64,000 nt of DNA, taken from assembly GCA_947487155.1 (NCBI GenBank), contig CANKVS010000008.1, positions 16,244 to 80,243 on the forward strand, given 5' to 3'. Position numbers and translations under genes: made by a program. Shown piece by piece: positions 55,744-64,000 of this stretch; the stretch's first letter is position 1, and every line of letters starts with the position of its first letter. Source of the stretch: an uncultured Flaviramulus sp. GTDB lineage: Bacteria; Bacteroidota; Bacteroidia; Flavobacteriales; Flavobacteriaceae. The notes under the pieces were generated by a model that had not been told where the DNA came from, did no database searches, and worked only from the letters and a program-made list of their open reading frames with translations.

Positions 55744-57207
55744 ATGGGAAAAGTAACAGGTTTTAAAGAGTTTGAAAGAAAAGATGAAGCGTATAAAGCT
55801 GTAGAAGACCGCTTAACGCATTATAACGAATTTACAGTACCGTTAGGTGATACTGAAATGAAAGAACAGGGTTCGCGTTGTATGGATTGCGGCATTCCGT
55901 TTTGTCATAGTGGTTGCCCGTTAGGCAATTTAATTCCAGATTTCAACCACATGGTGCACCAAGAAGAATGGCAAAAAGCCTCTTGGATACTACATTCAAC
56001 AAACAATTTCCCGGAATTTACAGGACGTCTATGTCCTGCACCCTGCGAACAAGCCTGTGTTTTAGGTATTATTGAAGATCCTATCTCTATAGAAAACATA
56101 GAAAAAAACATTGTAGAACGCGCTTTTAAAGAAGGCTGGGTAAAACCACAACCACCAAAAACCAGAACAGGTAAAACTATTGCTGTTGTAGGTTCTGGAC
56201 CAGCAGGTTTAGCAACTGCACAACAATTAAATAGAGCTGGACATACGGTTACTGTTTTTGAACGCGATGATTCTATTGGCGGTTTATTACGTTACGGCAT
56301 TCCTAATTTTAAAATGGAAAAAGGCATCATTGATCGTCGTGTTGCTATTTTAGAAGCTGAAGGTATTACCTTTAAAACAAACGTTAATGTTGGTGTTAAT
56401 TATGATGTTGACCAACTAAAAGCTTTTGATGCTGTTGTGCTATGTGGTGGAGCTACCGAAAGGCGAAGTTTACCAACACCTGGTATTGATGCTGATGGCG
56501 TTGTACAAGCTATGGATTTCTTAACACAACAAACTAAAGTGGTTTTCGGACAAGAAATAAAAGACCAAGTATTAGCAACTGATAAAGACGTAATCGTCAT
56601 TGGTGGTGGTGATACAGGATCTGATTGTATAGGAACGTCTAATCGTCATGGTGCCAAATCGGTAGTAAATTTTGAGATTATGCCAAAACCACCTGGTCAC
56701 CGTTCACCTACTACCCCTTGGCCTTATTGGCCACTACAATTAAAAACATCGTCTTCTCATAAAGAAGGTGTAGAACGTAATTGGCTGATAAACACTAAAG
56801 AATTTGTTACAGATGATTACGGAAAACTTATAGCACTAAAAACTGTAAATGTAGAATGGGAAATGATTCCTGGAGAACGTCCTAAATTAATTGAAATTGA
56901 AGGCACGGAAAAAACATGGCCTTGCGACCTAGCATTATTAGCATTAGGTTTCACTGGTCCTGAAAGCACAATAGCTGATAAATTAGGAATTGAAAGGGAT
57001 GCTCGTTCCAATTATAAAGCCAACTACGGAAAGTACCAAACTAATATTCCAAATATATTTACCGCTGGTGATATGCGCCGTGGGCAATCATTAATTGTTT
57101 GGGCTATTTCTGAAGGTAGAGAAGCTGCGCGACAGGTAGATATTTATTTAATGGGAAAATCTGATTTACCTACTAAAAATGCTACTGGGGATTTGGTTGG
57201 GGTGTAA
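55744..57207 (+). CDS. gltD: Glutamate synthase small subunit
   Basis: 487 residues. N-terminal 4Fe-4S cysteine motifs are CMDCGIPFCHSGCPLGNLIP and CPAPCEQACVLG. FAD-binding is GSGPAGLATAQQLNRAGH and NADPH-binding is GGGDTGSDCIGTSNRHG, with the C-terminal NIFTAGDMRRGQSLIVWAI. It feeds electrons from NADPH to GltB. The gene is coupled to gltB, and with amtB-glnK nearby the locus handles ammonium uptake and assimilation. Confidence 0.97.
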   Translation: MGKVTGFKEFERKDEAYKAVEDRLTHYNEFTVPLGDTEMKEQGSRCMDCGIPFCHSGCPLGNLIPDFNHMVHQEEWQKASWILHSTNNFPEFTGRLCPAPCEQACVLGIIEDPISIENIEKNIVERAFKEGWVKPQPPKTRTGKTIAVVGSGPAGLATAQQLNRAGHTVTVFERDDSIGGLLRYGIPNFKMEKGIIDRRVAILEAEGITFKTNVNVGVNYDVDQLKAFDAVVLCGGATERRSLPTPGIDADGVVQAMDFLTQQTKVVFGQEIKDQVLATDKDVIVIGGGDTGSDCIGTSNRHGAKSVVNFEIMPKPPGHRSPTTPWPYWPLQLKTSSSHKEGVERNWLINTKEFVTDDYGKLIALKTVNVEWEMIPGERPKLIEIEGTEKTWPCDLALLALGFTGPESTIADKLGIERDARSNYKANYGKYQTNIPNIFTAGDMRRGQSLIVWAISEGREAARQVDIYLMGKSDLPTKNATGDLVGV

Positions 57208-57217
57208 ATAGTAAAAA

Positions 57218-57340
57218 TCACGAATGCTGATGTTGATAACATTTACCATTTTTATTCTTGGTTTTACGCTTACATCTTGAACCTGACTTAGTTTTTTCAG
57301 TACACTGAGTAGCATATAAACAAACAACGCTGGATGGTTT
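57218..57340 (-). pseudogene. Remnant of a Cys/His-motif (DUF5763-like) protein
   Basis: On the minus strand a frame without a start codon ends ATQCTEKTKSGSRCKRKT, then KNKNGKCYQHQHS, with stop at 57220-57218. The pattern C-x-x-x-T-K-S-G-x-R-C-K-R...G-x-C-x-x-H is one I associate with a small zinc-binding motif in Bacteroidota proteins. It is preceded by a Pro/Ser segment (FSPKPSSVV) that could be a linker. It looks like the 3' end of a lost gene, overlapped by the ORF starting at 57334. Confidence 0.4.
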
Positions 57341-57624
57341 GGGAGAAAAGTCAATATGTAGAAGTAAAATTTGACACCAAAAAATATAGTCTAGGGCAAA
57401 TAAAACTGTATAATGAAGATCGAGTAAAACATTTTAAAAAAGTTGATGTAGATTGTAATACTGAATTTTTTGATTCTAATGAAAAAGTTAAAATTTGGTA
57501 TGGAAAAAATAAAAAAAAGACATTGGAATATTTTTCCGCTTTGGGGCTTCACCCAGAAACAAGTAAAACATTAAATCCAATTACACCGTATATGATACGA
57601 AAATATATTTGCGAAGAATATTAA
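57334..57624 (+). CDS. Hypothetical protein, 96 residues
   Basis: I do not recognise it. It is a charged alpha/beta protein (YVEVKFDTKKYSLGQIKLYN then VKIWYGKNKKKTLEYFSALGL) with no signal peptide or membrane segment. The frame is open for seven codons before the ATG, so a longer ancestor is possible. Base composition is like the surroundings. It lies between gltD and the convergent fbp gene and ends just before a hairpin terminator. Confidence 0.5.
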   Translation: MVWEKSQYVEVKFDTKKYSLGQIKLYNEDRVKHFKKVDVDCNTEFFDSNEKVKIWYGKNKKKTLEYFSALGLHPETSKTLNPITPYMIRKYICEEY

Positions 57625-57638
57625 GAAAATCTGCACAA

Positions 57639-57678
57639 AATAAAAAATGTGAATTAAATTTGATTTGCATTTTTTATT
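57639..57678. terminator. Bidirectional terminator overlapping the fbp stop
   Basis: AATAAAAAATG (57639-57649) pairs with CATTTTTTATT (57668-57678). The A/T-rich arms provide a U-run in both directions. The right arm contains the fbp stop codon (57674-57676). It separates the convergent hypothetical gene and fbp. Confidence 0.65.
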
Positions 57679-58693
57679 CTACATCCCTCATAAACCCCTC
57701 AACCTTTTCAACCATATCTTTACTACCACAAATAAAAGGTACACGTTGGTGCAACTCAGTAGGTTCAATATCCATAATTCGAGTAAACCCGTCGTTTGCC
57801 TTTCCGTTTGCTTGTTCTGCTAAAAACGCCATAGGATTACATTCATATAATAACCGTAATTTCCCATTAGGATTTTTAGAACTTTGTGGGTATAAATAAA
57901 TGCCGCCTTTAATCATATTCCTATGAAAATCGGAAACCAAAGAACCAATGTACCTAGACGTATAGGGTCTGTCTCCTTCTTCCTCTTGACAATATTTAAT
58001 ATAATTTTTGATACCCTGTGGAAAATGAATATAATTCCCTTCGTTTACCGAATAAATAGTACCGTTTTCTGGAAACTGCATATTAGGATGCGATAAGTAA
58101 AAAGAGCCTATCGCTGGGTTTAATGTAAACCCGTTAACCCCATCACCTGTTGTATAAACAAGCATTGTAGATGTGCCGTAAACCACATAACCTGCCGCAA
58201 CTTGCTGATTCCCTTTTTGCAGAAAATCTTTAATAGTTACAGGCGTACCAACTGGTGTAACACGTCTGTAAATTGAAAAAATAGTCCCAACAGAAACATT
58301 AACATCAATGTTTGACGAACCGTCTAACGGATCAATTAAAACAATGTATTTATTTTGATGATTTTCATCTTGACTATTAATAGCTATAAAATCGTCTTCT
58401 TCTTCACTAGCAATACCACAAACAATATTTCTATTGGTAAGTGTTTGAATAAATTTTTCATTGGCATAAACATCTAATTTCTGCTGGTTTTCACCTTGAA
58501 TATTAGTATCGCCCGCAGCTCCAATAATATCAACTAACCCAGCTTTATTCACCTCATGATTTACCACTTTAGCAGCTAACCGAATAGAATTTATTAAGCT
58601 AGATAATTCTCCAGAAGAATACTTAAAAGAGGCTTGATTTTCTATTATAAATTCTCCTAAAGTTTTCATTTTATGCGCCATAATTTTAGCCAT
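57674..58693 (-). CDS. fbp: Class I fructose-1,6-bisphosphatase
   Basis: 339 residues. The sugar phosphatase signature is seen in [11 protein letters not shown], the metal motif [27 protein letters not shown], the substrate region [26 protein letters not shown], and [20 protein letters not shown]. It hydrolyses fructose-1,6-bisphosphate in gluconeogenesis. The true start may be one of three near-N-terminal methionines ([15 protein letters not shown]), the third giving the usual length. Confidence 0.96.
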   Translation of the reverse strand: MAKIMAHKMKTLGEFIIENQASFKYSSGELSSLINSIRLAAKVVNHEVNKAGLVDIIGAAGDTNIQGENQQKLDVYANEKFIQTLTNRNIVCGIASEEEDDFIAINSQDENHQNKYIVLIDPLDGSSNIDVNVSVGTIFSIYRRVTPVGTPVTIKDFLQKGNQQVAAGYVVYGTSTMLVYTTGDGVNGFTLNPAIGSFYLSHPNMQFPENGTIYSVNEGNYIHFPQGIKNYIKYCQEEEGDRPYTSRYIGSLVSDFHRNMIKGGIYLYPQSSKNPNGKLRLLYECNPMAFLAEQANGKANDGFTRIMDIEPTELHQRVPFICGSKDMVEKVEGFMRDVE

Positions 58694-58802
58694 TTTATTT
58701 GTGCAAATATCTACAAATTTTAATCAACTACAACGTTTTCGTAAAATATTAATTGAATGAAATATTCAACTTTTAAACTATATTTGATTAATTTAAAATA
58801 CA

Positions 58803-59282
58803 ATGGATTACACTATAAGAAATGCCACAAAAACAGATATGCCCCAAGTGCTAAACTTAATTAAAGAATTAGCCGTTTTTGAAAGAGAACCGCATGCTGT
58901 CGAGGTAACTGTTGAAGATTTACAAAAGGATGGGTTTAGTAATAATCCAGAGTTTCATTGCTTTGTTGCCGAAATTAATAATAAAATTGAAGGTATTGCA
59001 TTAACATACAATCGTTATTCTACATGGAAAGGAAGAGCGTTACACCTTGAAGATTTAATTGTTAGTGAAACTATGAGGGGTTCTGGTTTAGGTACGGCAC
59101 TTTTAGATGAAGTTATAAAATACGCCTATAAATTAGGTGTAAAACGTGTAAACTGGGAAGTACTTGATTGGAATGAACCTGCAATTACATTTTACGAAAA
59201 AAAAGGGGCTAAGGTTATGCGAGATTGGGATGTGGTTCAACTAAACGAAGACGGTATTAAAAACTACATAGCAAAAATATAA
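58803..59282 (+). CDS. GNAT N-acetyltransferase (diamine/thialysine acetyltransferase-like)
   Basis: 159 residues. The sequence IRNATKTDMPQVLNLIKELAVFEREP, then HLEDLIVSETMRGSGLGTALLDEVIKYA with acetyl-CoA loop RGSGLG, and NWEVLDWNEPAITFYEKKGA match the spermidine/thialysine N-acetyltransferase-like group. The acceptor is probably a small amine, but this is not certain. The aspartate kinase gene starts 1 nt after its stop, so they form one unit. Confidence 0.9.
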   Translation: MDYTIRNATKTDMPQVLNLIKELAVFEREPHAVEVTVEDLQKDGFSNNPEFHCFVAEINNKIEGIALTYNRYSTWKGRALHLEDLIVSETMRGSGLGTALLDEVIKYAYKLGVKRVNWEVLDWNEPAITFYEKKGAKVMRDWDVVQLNEDGIKNYIAKI

Positions 59283-59283
59283 T

Positions 59284-60549
59284 ATGCAAGTATTTAAATT
59301 TGGTGGCGCATCTGTTAAAGATGCGAATGGTGTAAAAAATCTGGCATCGGTTTTACAAAAAACAGGATATAGCAAAACTTTAATTGTTGTGTCTGCCATG
59401 GGAAAAACAACAAATGCCATCGAACATATTTTAAAAAATTACTTTGAAAATACAGCTGAATTACAAAGCTCGATTCAGGAGGTTTTAAAATATCACAACG
59501 AAATTTTATTAGACTTGTTTGATCCTGATGGCTACCGAGGTGAAAACCATCCAGTTTTCAAAAAAATCGCAGCGTTTTTTCATGAACTAAACAACATTTT
59601 AAAAACAAATAAATCACCAGATTATAATTTTGTTTACGACCAAGTTATTGGGTTTGGCGAGCTTATTTCAACGACCATTATAAGTGAATACTTAAACCAC
59701 ATTGGGGTAAATAACAATTGGATAGATGTTCGTAATCATATAAAAACAGATAGCTATTACAGGCGCGCCAAAGTAAATTGGGAAACGACTCAAAGTAATA
59801 TTAATTCAAATTTTAATCGTTCTGTTTTAAATATTACGCAAGGGTTTTTAGGCAGCGATTCAAACAATTTTACAACCACACTTGGTAGAGAAGGAAGCGA
59901 TTATACCGCAGCCATTTACGCCTATTGTTTAAATGCACAAAGCGTTACTATTTGGAAAGATGTTTCTGGGGTTTTAAACGCAGACCCTCGTTATTTTGAA
60001 AATGCACAACTCCTTAACAAAATATCGTATCGTGAGGCTATTGAATTGGCATTTTATGGCGCTTCTGTAATTCATCCAAAAACACTACAACCATTACAAG
60101 GAAAAGAAATTCCGCTTTATGTAAAATCATTTTTAAATCCTGAAGAATCTGGCACTACTGTTAGCAAAGGTGTAAATTTAGACCCTATGATTCCTTGTTT
60201 TATTGTTAAGAAAAACCAAGTGCTCATTTCTTTATCGTCATTAGATTTTTCATATATCGTAGAAGAAAATATTAGTGCTATTTTTAGGCTATTACATCAA
60301 TACAAAATGAAGGTTAATGTTATTCAAAATTCGGCTATTAGTTTTTCTGTTTGTGTAGATAATATTTATAATAATCTTGAAACACTTTTACATCATTTAA
60401 AAGCAAAATTTAAAGTAGAATGCACTAAAAATGTGTCACTTTATACCATTAGGCATTATAATAACAATGCCATTAAGCAAATTAAAGAGGGTAAAACCGT
60501 GTTATTAAAACAATTAACTCAAGAAACCGTTCAGGTGATAACTAAATAA
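59284..60549 (+). CDS. lysC: Aspartate kinase
   Basis: 421 residues. The N-terminal kinase motif is VFKFGGASVKDANGVKNLA. The aspartate-binding region is GREGSDYTAAIYAYCLNAQSVTIWKDVSGVLNADPR. The C-terminal ACT-like region (ISLSSLDFSYIVEENISAIFRLLHQYKMKVNVIQNS) suits feedback control. It phosphorylates aspartate, the first step to lysine, methionine and threonine. It is monofunctional, with no homoserine dehydrogenase domain. It is coupled to the GNAT gene. Confidence 0.93.
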   Translation: MQVFKFGGASVKDANGVKNLASVLQKTGYSKTLIVVSAMGKTTNAIEHILKNYFENTAELQSSIQEVLKYHNEILLDLFDPDGYRGENHPVFKKIAAFFHELNNILKTNKSPDYNFVYDQVIGFGELISTTIISEYLNHIGVNNNWIDVRNHIKTDSYYRRAKVNWETTQSNINSNFNRSVLNITQGFLGSDSNNFTTTLGREGSDYTAAIYAYCLNAQSVTIWKDVSGVLNADPRYFENAQLLNKISYREAIELAFYGASVIHPKTLQPLQGKEIPLYVKSFLNPEESGTTVSKGVNLDPMIPCFIVKKNQVLISLSSLDFSYIVEENISAIFRLLHQYKMKVNVIQNSAISFSVCVDNIYNNLETLLHHLKAKFKVECTKNVSLYTIRHYNNNAIKQIKEGKTVLLKQLTQETVQVITK

Positions 60550-60571
60550 ACTATTTAGTACATTTACACTT

Positions 60572-62401
60572 ATGACCAAACAACAAGATACGGGACTAGT
60601 AACTGCTAAAGAAGTAGCAAAAGCGATACAACTAAGCAAGTATGGTTTTATAGGAACATGTGTTGGTTGGATTTTAATGAAAGTGCTTAAAATATCTACG
60701 CTCAACAAAATATATAACCGCAATAAACATCTGCAAGAATTGCCGTTTTTAAATGGCATTTTAGATGATTTTCAAATAAAATTTGAAATCCCTGAAGAGG
60801 ATTTAAAACGCTTACCAAAAAACGGGGCTTACATTACCATTTCTAATCATCCCCTTGGAGGAATTGACGGTATTTTACTTTTAAAATTAATGTTAGAGCA
60901 GCGCAAAGATTTTAAAATAATAGCTAATTTTTTATTGCATAGAATAGAACCCTTAAAACCATACATTATGCCTGTTAATCCTTTTGAGGATAGGAAAGAT
61001 GCAAAGTCTAGTATTGCTGGTTTTAAGAATTCTATTCTGCATTTAAGAAATGGACATCCATTAGGTGTTTTTCCTGCGGGAGAAGTTTCAACCTATCGCG
61101 ACGGTAAATTGGTTGTAGATAAACCTTGGGAAGAAGCTGCTATGAAATTAATTCAAAAAGCAGGAGTACCAGTAGTTCCCATTTATTTTCATGCTAAAAA
61201 CAGTAAATTATTTTATAAACTTTCTAAAATTAGCGATACGTTTAGAACTGCAAAATTACCTTCGGAATTATTAACGCAAAAAAGACGTACTATTAAGGTT
61301 AGGATAGGAAGACCTATTTCGGTTGTAAATCAAAAAGAACATACTTCGCTTGAAGATTTTACTCAATTTTTAAGACGAAAAACCTATATGCTTTCCAATG
61401 CTTTTGAAGATAAATCTAAAATATTAGACAATCTATCTTCTACTCTTAAAGTGCCTAAAACGCCAAAAAAGATTGTGACTCCAGTAAAATCTGAGTCTAT
61501 GGTTTCTGAAATTGAAGCTCTTAAAAAGAAAGATTATAGGCTATTACGAAGTAAAAATTATGAAGTTTACCTAGCCCCTGCCAAAAACATCCCAAACATA
61601 TTAAGAGAAATTGGTAGATTACGAGAAATTACATTTAGGGAAGTTGGCGAAGGTACTAATGAGGCTATAGATTTAGATACTTTTGATAGTTATTATCATC
61701 ATATGTTTTTATGGGATGATGATAAAAAAATTATTGCTGGAGCTTATAGAATGGGCTTAGGTTCAAGAATTTTTGCTAAACATGGCATTGATGGGTTTTA
61801 CCTTCAAGATTTGTTTCGTTTTGAGCCAGAACTTTATAAAATGATGAGTCAATCTATTGAGTTAGGACGCGCTTTCATTATAAAAGAATACCAGCAAAAA
61901 CCCATGCCTTTATTTTTGCTTTGGAAAGGTATTGTACATACTACATTACGCTTTCCAGAACACAAATTTTTAATAGGTGGGGTTAGTATTAGTAATCAAT
62001 TTTCTAACTTCTCGAAATCATTGATGATCGAGTTTATGAAATCACATTATTACGATCCTTACGTTGCACAATATGTACATCCAAAAAAGGAATTTAAAGT
62101 AAAACTTAAAGATGCCGATAAAGATTTTGTTTTTGATGCCACCGAAGCCGATTTAAACAAATTCGATAAAATTATTGACGAGGTAGAACCTGGGGCTTTA
62201 CGCTTACCTGTATTACTTAAAAAGTACATTAAACAAAATGCACGATTAGTAGCTTTTAATGTGGATCCACTGTTTAACAATGCGGTTGATGGTTTGATGT
62301 ATATTAAAATAGCCGACTTACCAGAAAGTACCGTACGCCCTGTTATGGAAGAATTTCAAGCTGAATTGGAGCGTAAGTTTGCTGAAAACAATGGAGGCTA
62401 A
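60572..62401 (+). CDS. olsF: Bifunctional aminolipid (ornithine lipid) synthase, OlsF type
   Basis: 609 residues. The N-terminal half is a PlsC-like acyltransferase with SNHPLGGIDGILLL (His93, Asp99, one residue longer than the usual HX4D) and VFPAGEVSTYRDGKLVV. The C-terminal half is an OlsB/GNAT-like N-acyltransferase with LREIGRLREITFREVGEG, DSYYHHMFLWDDDKKIIAGAYRMG and ELGRAFIIKEYQ. In the OlsF family the C-terminal part N-acylates ornithine and the N-terminal part adds the second acyl chain. It overlaps the convergent arsC gene by 4 nt. Confidence 0.88.
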   Translation: MTKQQDTGLVTAKEVAKAIQLSKYGFIGTCVGWILMKVLKISTLNKIYNRNKHLQELPFLNGILDDFQIKFEIPEEDLKRLPKNGAYITISNHPLGGIDGILLLKLMLEQRKDFKIIANFLLHRIEPLKPYIMPVNPFEDRKDAKSSIAGFKNSILHLRNGHPLGVFPAGEVSTYRDGKLVVDKPWEEAAMKLIQKAGVPVVPIYFHAKNSKLFYKLSKISDTFRTAKLPSELLTQKRRTIKVRIGRPISVVNQKEHTSLEDFTQFLRRKTYMLSNAFEDKSKILDNLSSTLKVPKTPKKIVTPVKSESMVSEIEALKKKDYRLLRSKNYEVYLAPAKNIPNILREIGRLREITFREVGEGTNEAIDLDTFDSYYHHMFLWDDDKKIIAGAYRMGLGSRIFAKHGIDGFYLQDLFRFEPELYKMMSQSIELGRAFIIKEYQQKPMPLFLLWKGIVHTTLRFPEHKFLIGGVSISNQFSNFSKSLMIEFMKSHYYDPYVAQYVHPKKEFKVKLKDADKDFVFDATEADLNKFDKIIDEVEPGALRLPVLLKKYIKQNARLVAFNVDPLFNNAVDGLMYIKIADLPESTVRPVMEEFQAELERKFAENNGG

Positions 62402-62823
62402 ACCAAATTATACGCTCCTACAAATTCTTTAAAATACGCTTTAATTTCTTCTCTAGCTTTTAAAAATGCGGCATGCTTTTCTTCATCTGTTCCTACTAAC
62501 TTAGAAGGGTCGTAAAAATTATGATGCAATCGCAAAGCATTTTTACTTGGGATATACGGACAGTTTTCGTTTGCATGATTGCAAACGGTGATAATATAAT
62601 CAAAATTAACATCAACATATTCATCTACATGATTAGAAGTGTGGTGGTCAATATTTAAACCATCCTCTTTCATTATGGCTAAAGCACCAGGATTTAAACC
62701 ATGGGTTTCAATACCTGCACTATAAACGTTAACATTTCTGTTATCTAAAAAATGATTCAAATAGCCATGAGCCATTTGACTTCTACAGGAATTCCCCGTA
62801 CACAATACTAATATGTTTTTCAT
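62398..62823 (-). CDS. arsC: Thioredoxin-coupled arsenate reductase
   Basis: About 141 residues from the chosen ATG at 62823, which gives MKNILVLCTGNSCRS directly; the frame extends 10 codons upstream, but that N-terminus does not fit the family. The low-molecular-weight phosphatase P-loop C-TGNSC-R holds the nucleophile, and the redox pair is in VCNHANENCP, as in Staphylococcus ArsC. It reduces arsenate to arsenite. It is last of an arsR-DUF6428-arsC minus-strand set. No arsenite efflux pump gene follows before the convergent olsF. Confidence 0.93.
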   Translation of the reverse strand: MKNILVLCTGNSCRSQMAHGYLNHFLDNRNVNVYSAGIETHGLNPGALAIMKEDGLNIDHHTSNHVDEYVDVNFDYIITVCNHANENCPYIPSKNALRLHHNFYDPSKLVGTDEEKHAAFLKAREEIKAYFKEFVGAYNLV

Positions 62824-62885
62824 ATTTATTATTTCAAAAAGTAAATTCTGCACAAAACACAGAATAATACGTTTTAATTAAAAAA

Positions 62886-62924
62886 CATTCTTGCGTCTCT
62901 CAAAAAAATCGAAACTCAAGAATG
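62886..62924. repeat. Inverted repeat between arsC and the DUF6428 gene
   Basis: CATTCTTG (62886-62893) and CAAGAATG (62917-62924) enclose 23 nt, in the 112-nt gap between the chosen arsC start and the DUF6428 stop. It may be a processing stem or weak attenuator within the ars transcript. Confidence 0.35.
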
Positions 62925-62935
62925 ATGTTCAAAAA

Positions 62936-63454
62936 TCAACAGCAATTCCCATCTGGTGTACAGCAAGGTTCATTAGTCGAAACTGTTTCCAATTCTTCTG
63001 AAACATGGTTATCGAGTGATGTTGAAATACCACAAAGGTCTTTCGCCTTACAGTCTGTTTTTTCGATCGCTAGTTTAATTATTAGGTTGTTACCTCGTGT
63101 TTCGAAATCGTTAACAAATAATTGAGCCGTATGAAACGTAGCATTACTATATTCAAATTTTACTTCGGCATCAAGAGTATACGCTTTCATCTTTCCAACC
63201 TTATTTAAAATTCCTAAAGCTTTAAGTACCGACATGTATTCCATTTTCCCTAATTCATTTGGACTTTCCCACAGTTGAATAATGGTTTCATTCCATGCAT
63301 CTGTTTGCGATCCACAATCAACAGAATCTATAACTATGTGTTTTACTTCTGTAATATGATAATTGGCACCAACCAATAGGTTTGGTGCATATTCAAACAA
63401 TAAAGATTTATCTTTATGTTGCTCTAATATTTCAAATAATTCTTGTGTTTTCAT
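62936..63454 (-). CDS. DUF6428-like protein of the ars operon
   Basis: 172 residues. A soluble domain (LFEILEQHKDKSLLFEYAPNLLVGANYHITEVKHIVIDSVDCG) is followed by a cysteine-rich C-terminus with CKAKDLC and a final CCTPDGNCC. Members are typically found beside arsR and arsC in Bacteroidota. The cysteine tail suggests binding of arsenite or another soft metal, but no activity is established to my knowledge. It lies between arsR and arsC on the same strand. Confidence 0.85.
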   Translation of the reverse strand: MKTQELFEILEQHKDKSLLFEYAPNLLVGANYHITEVKHIVIDSVDCGSQTDAWNETIIQLWESPNELGKMEYMSVLKALGILNKVGKMKAYTLDAEVKFEYSNATFHTAQLFVNDFETRGNNLIIKLAIEKTDCKAKDLCGISTSLDNHVSEELETVSTNEPCCTPDGNCC

Positions 63455-63478
63455 AATTTTTATTTTTTTTTGATATTA

Positions 63479-63491
63479 CTCGATAGTCGAG
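63479..63491. promoter_or_regulatory. Small palindrome between arsR and the DUF6428 gene
   Basis: CTCGA-TAG-TCGAG, a 5-bp-arm palindrome in the 65-nt gap, is GC-richer than its context. It is a possible hairpin or regulator site; nothing more can be said. Confidence 0.3.
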
Positions 63492-63519
63492 ATTTAAATA
63501 CTCCGAAGTTGTTTACTAA

Positions 63520-63849
63520 CTAACAACAATTCGTTTTTGTGGTATTGAAAAACGTGTTTAACTGATTTTGAATATCAACCCAACGCACTACATTAATGCA
63601 ATAGCACATGCTTTTCCCTTCTACTTCGCCCGTAAGTAAACCAATGCTTTTTAATTCTTTTAAATGCTGAGAAACAGTTGCCTGTGCTAAACCAATTTCT
63701 TCAACCAAATCGTTACAAATACAAGCACTTTGATTACTTATATACTGCAAAATAGCCACACGAGCTGGATGCCCTAACACTTTAAAAAACTGTGCTAAGT
63801 CGTTCTGTGATTCAGTAAATATTTGTGTTTTTGTAATACCCATTTTCAT
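63520..63849 (-). CDS. arsR: ArsR-family metalloregulator
   Basis: 109 residues. A winged helix-turn-helix (CNDLVEEIGLAQATVSQHLKELKSIGLL) follows LGHPARVAILQYISNQSACIC. The Cys-x-Cys at the start of the recognition region resembles the arsenite-binding site of ArsR. The C-terminus ends TNCC, adding two more cysteines. It represses its operon until arsenite or antimonite binds. The start could be the third codon (MGITKTQ). Confidence 0.93.
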   Translation of the reverse strand: MKMGITKTQIFTESQNDLAQFFKVLGHPARVAILQYISNQSACICNDLVEEIGLAQATVSQHLKELKSIGLLTGEVEGKSMCYCINVVRWVDIQNQLNTFFNTTKTNCC

Positions 63850-63856
63850 TATTTAT

Positions 63857-63870
63857 ATATTGCAATATTA
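63857..63870 (-). promoter_or_regulatory. arsR operator/promoter
   Basis: The perfect 12-bp palindrome ATATTGCAATAT (63857-63868) overlaps a minus-strand -7-like TAATATTG (63870-63863), about 14 nt before the arsR start. Occlusion of the -7 element by ArsR would give autorepression. Confidence 0.55.
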
Positions 63871-63934
63871 CGATAAATATATGGAATAAAAAAATTATAT
63901 TAGCTTATTAACTAACCATTAAAAAAGTAAACAA

Positions 63935-63953
63935 CCTCCGTTAAAAACGGAGG
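63935..63953. terminator. Hairpin near the right edge
   Basis: CCTCCGTT (63935-63942) pairs with AACGGAGG (63946-63953) over three A residues. T-rich sequence follows mainly on the minus strand, so it probably ends a minus-strand transcript from beyond the window. A separate palindrome GCCCC-ATA-GGGGC is at 63971-63983, possibly a repeat end. Confidence 0.55.
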
Positions 63954-64000
63954 CTTTGGATTTCAGATTAGCCCCATAGGGGCATAACACTCATTTCTAA

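Noticed and set aside
57609..57899. 96-codon plus-strand ORF antisense to fbp
   Set aside because: Shadow of the fructose-bisphosphatase C-terminus.
1..64000. CRISPR arrays, tRNA, rRNA, complete insertion sequences or prophage genes
   Set aside because: No regularly spaced repeats, no cloverleaf or rRNA segments, and no transposase, integrase or phage structural genes were recognised; reading by eye could miss a divergent tRNA.

Overview
The window looks like chromosome of a marine-type member of the Flavobacteriaceae (Bacteroidota). The evidence is strong AT richness, a SusC/SusD pair under FecR/ECF-sigma control, an OlsF-type bifunctional lipid acyltransferase, two-component glutamate synthase beside an Amt/P-II/porin operon, and promoters of the Bacteroidota type (TTG, about 19 nt, TAnnTTTG) seen upstream of several genes. 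No rRNA, tRNA or CRISPR array was recognised. || 1-14.4 kb, denitrification block. The window opens inside nosF, followed by nosY (ABC system for NosZ maturation). A minus-strand sigma/FecR/SusC/SusD locus with no catabolic enzymes is wedged in. Then comes norC-norB (cytochrome c nitric oxide reductase), norQ-norD (its AAA+/VWA maturation pair) and ric (iron-sulfur repair di-iron protein). norC has a TGAC-N4-GTCA box of CRP/FNR type placed about 41.5 nt before the predicted transcription start. || 14.4-27.2 kb. A minus-strand polyprenyl synthase with a small hypothetical gene faces a TetR-TolC-MFP-(four-helix-bundle protein)-RND efflux operon. Then come aspS, a CLC chloride transporter in which the gating glutamate is a glutamine, and a small membrane protein. 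|| 27.2-35.5 kb, anaerobic/redox block. tadA is divergent from nrdG-nrdD (class III ribonucleotide reductase). They are followed by an unrecognised 604-residue cysteine-containing protein preceded by a second FNR-like box with the same promoter spacing as norC. Then an Rrf2 regulator with an NsrR-type cysteine triad and nadA-nadB. The tadA/nrdG gap encodes, on the minus strand, two hairpins ending in a U-run, which looks like a small RNA or attenuator. || 35.5-47 kb, accessory region. It holds a ThuA-like protein, ssb, small and broken ORFs, and a TPR-AraC regulator divergent from three tandem serine beta-lactamase-like genes, the middle one frameshifted. Next is an AbiF/AbiD (Abi_2) HEPN-type protein followed directly by a compact non-coding RNA unit with its own consensus promoter, a nested stem-loop and an intrinsic terminator. 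A GNAT, a zinc-ribbon protein and a CBS protein follow. Two copies of a 160-bp inverted-repeat element lie at 32.2 and 46.4 kb. || 47-64 kb, nitrogen and housekeeping. A TPR protein, amtB-glnK-porin (minus strand, with a three-copy operator-like motif), gltB-gltD, fbp, a GNAT, aspartate kinase, olsF and, on the minus strand at the right edge, arsR-DUF6428-arsC. || The best candidate for an under-described system is the AbiF gene with its downstream structured RNA. Next are the FNR-boxed 604-residue protein beside nrdGD and the small RNA candidate upstream of tadA.
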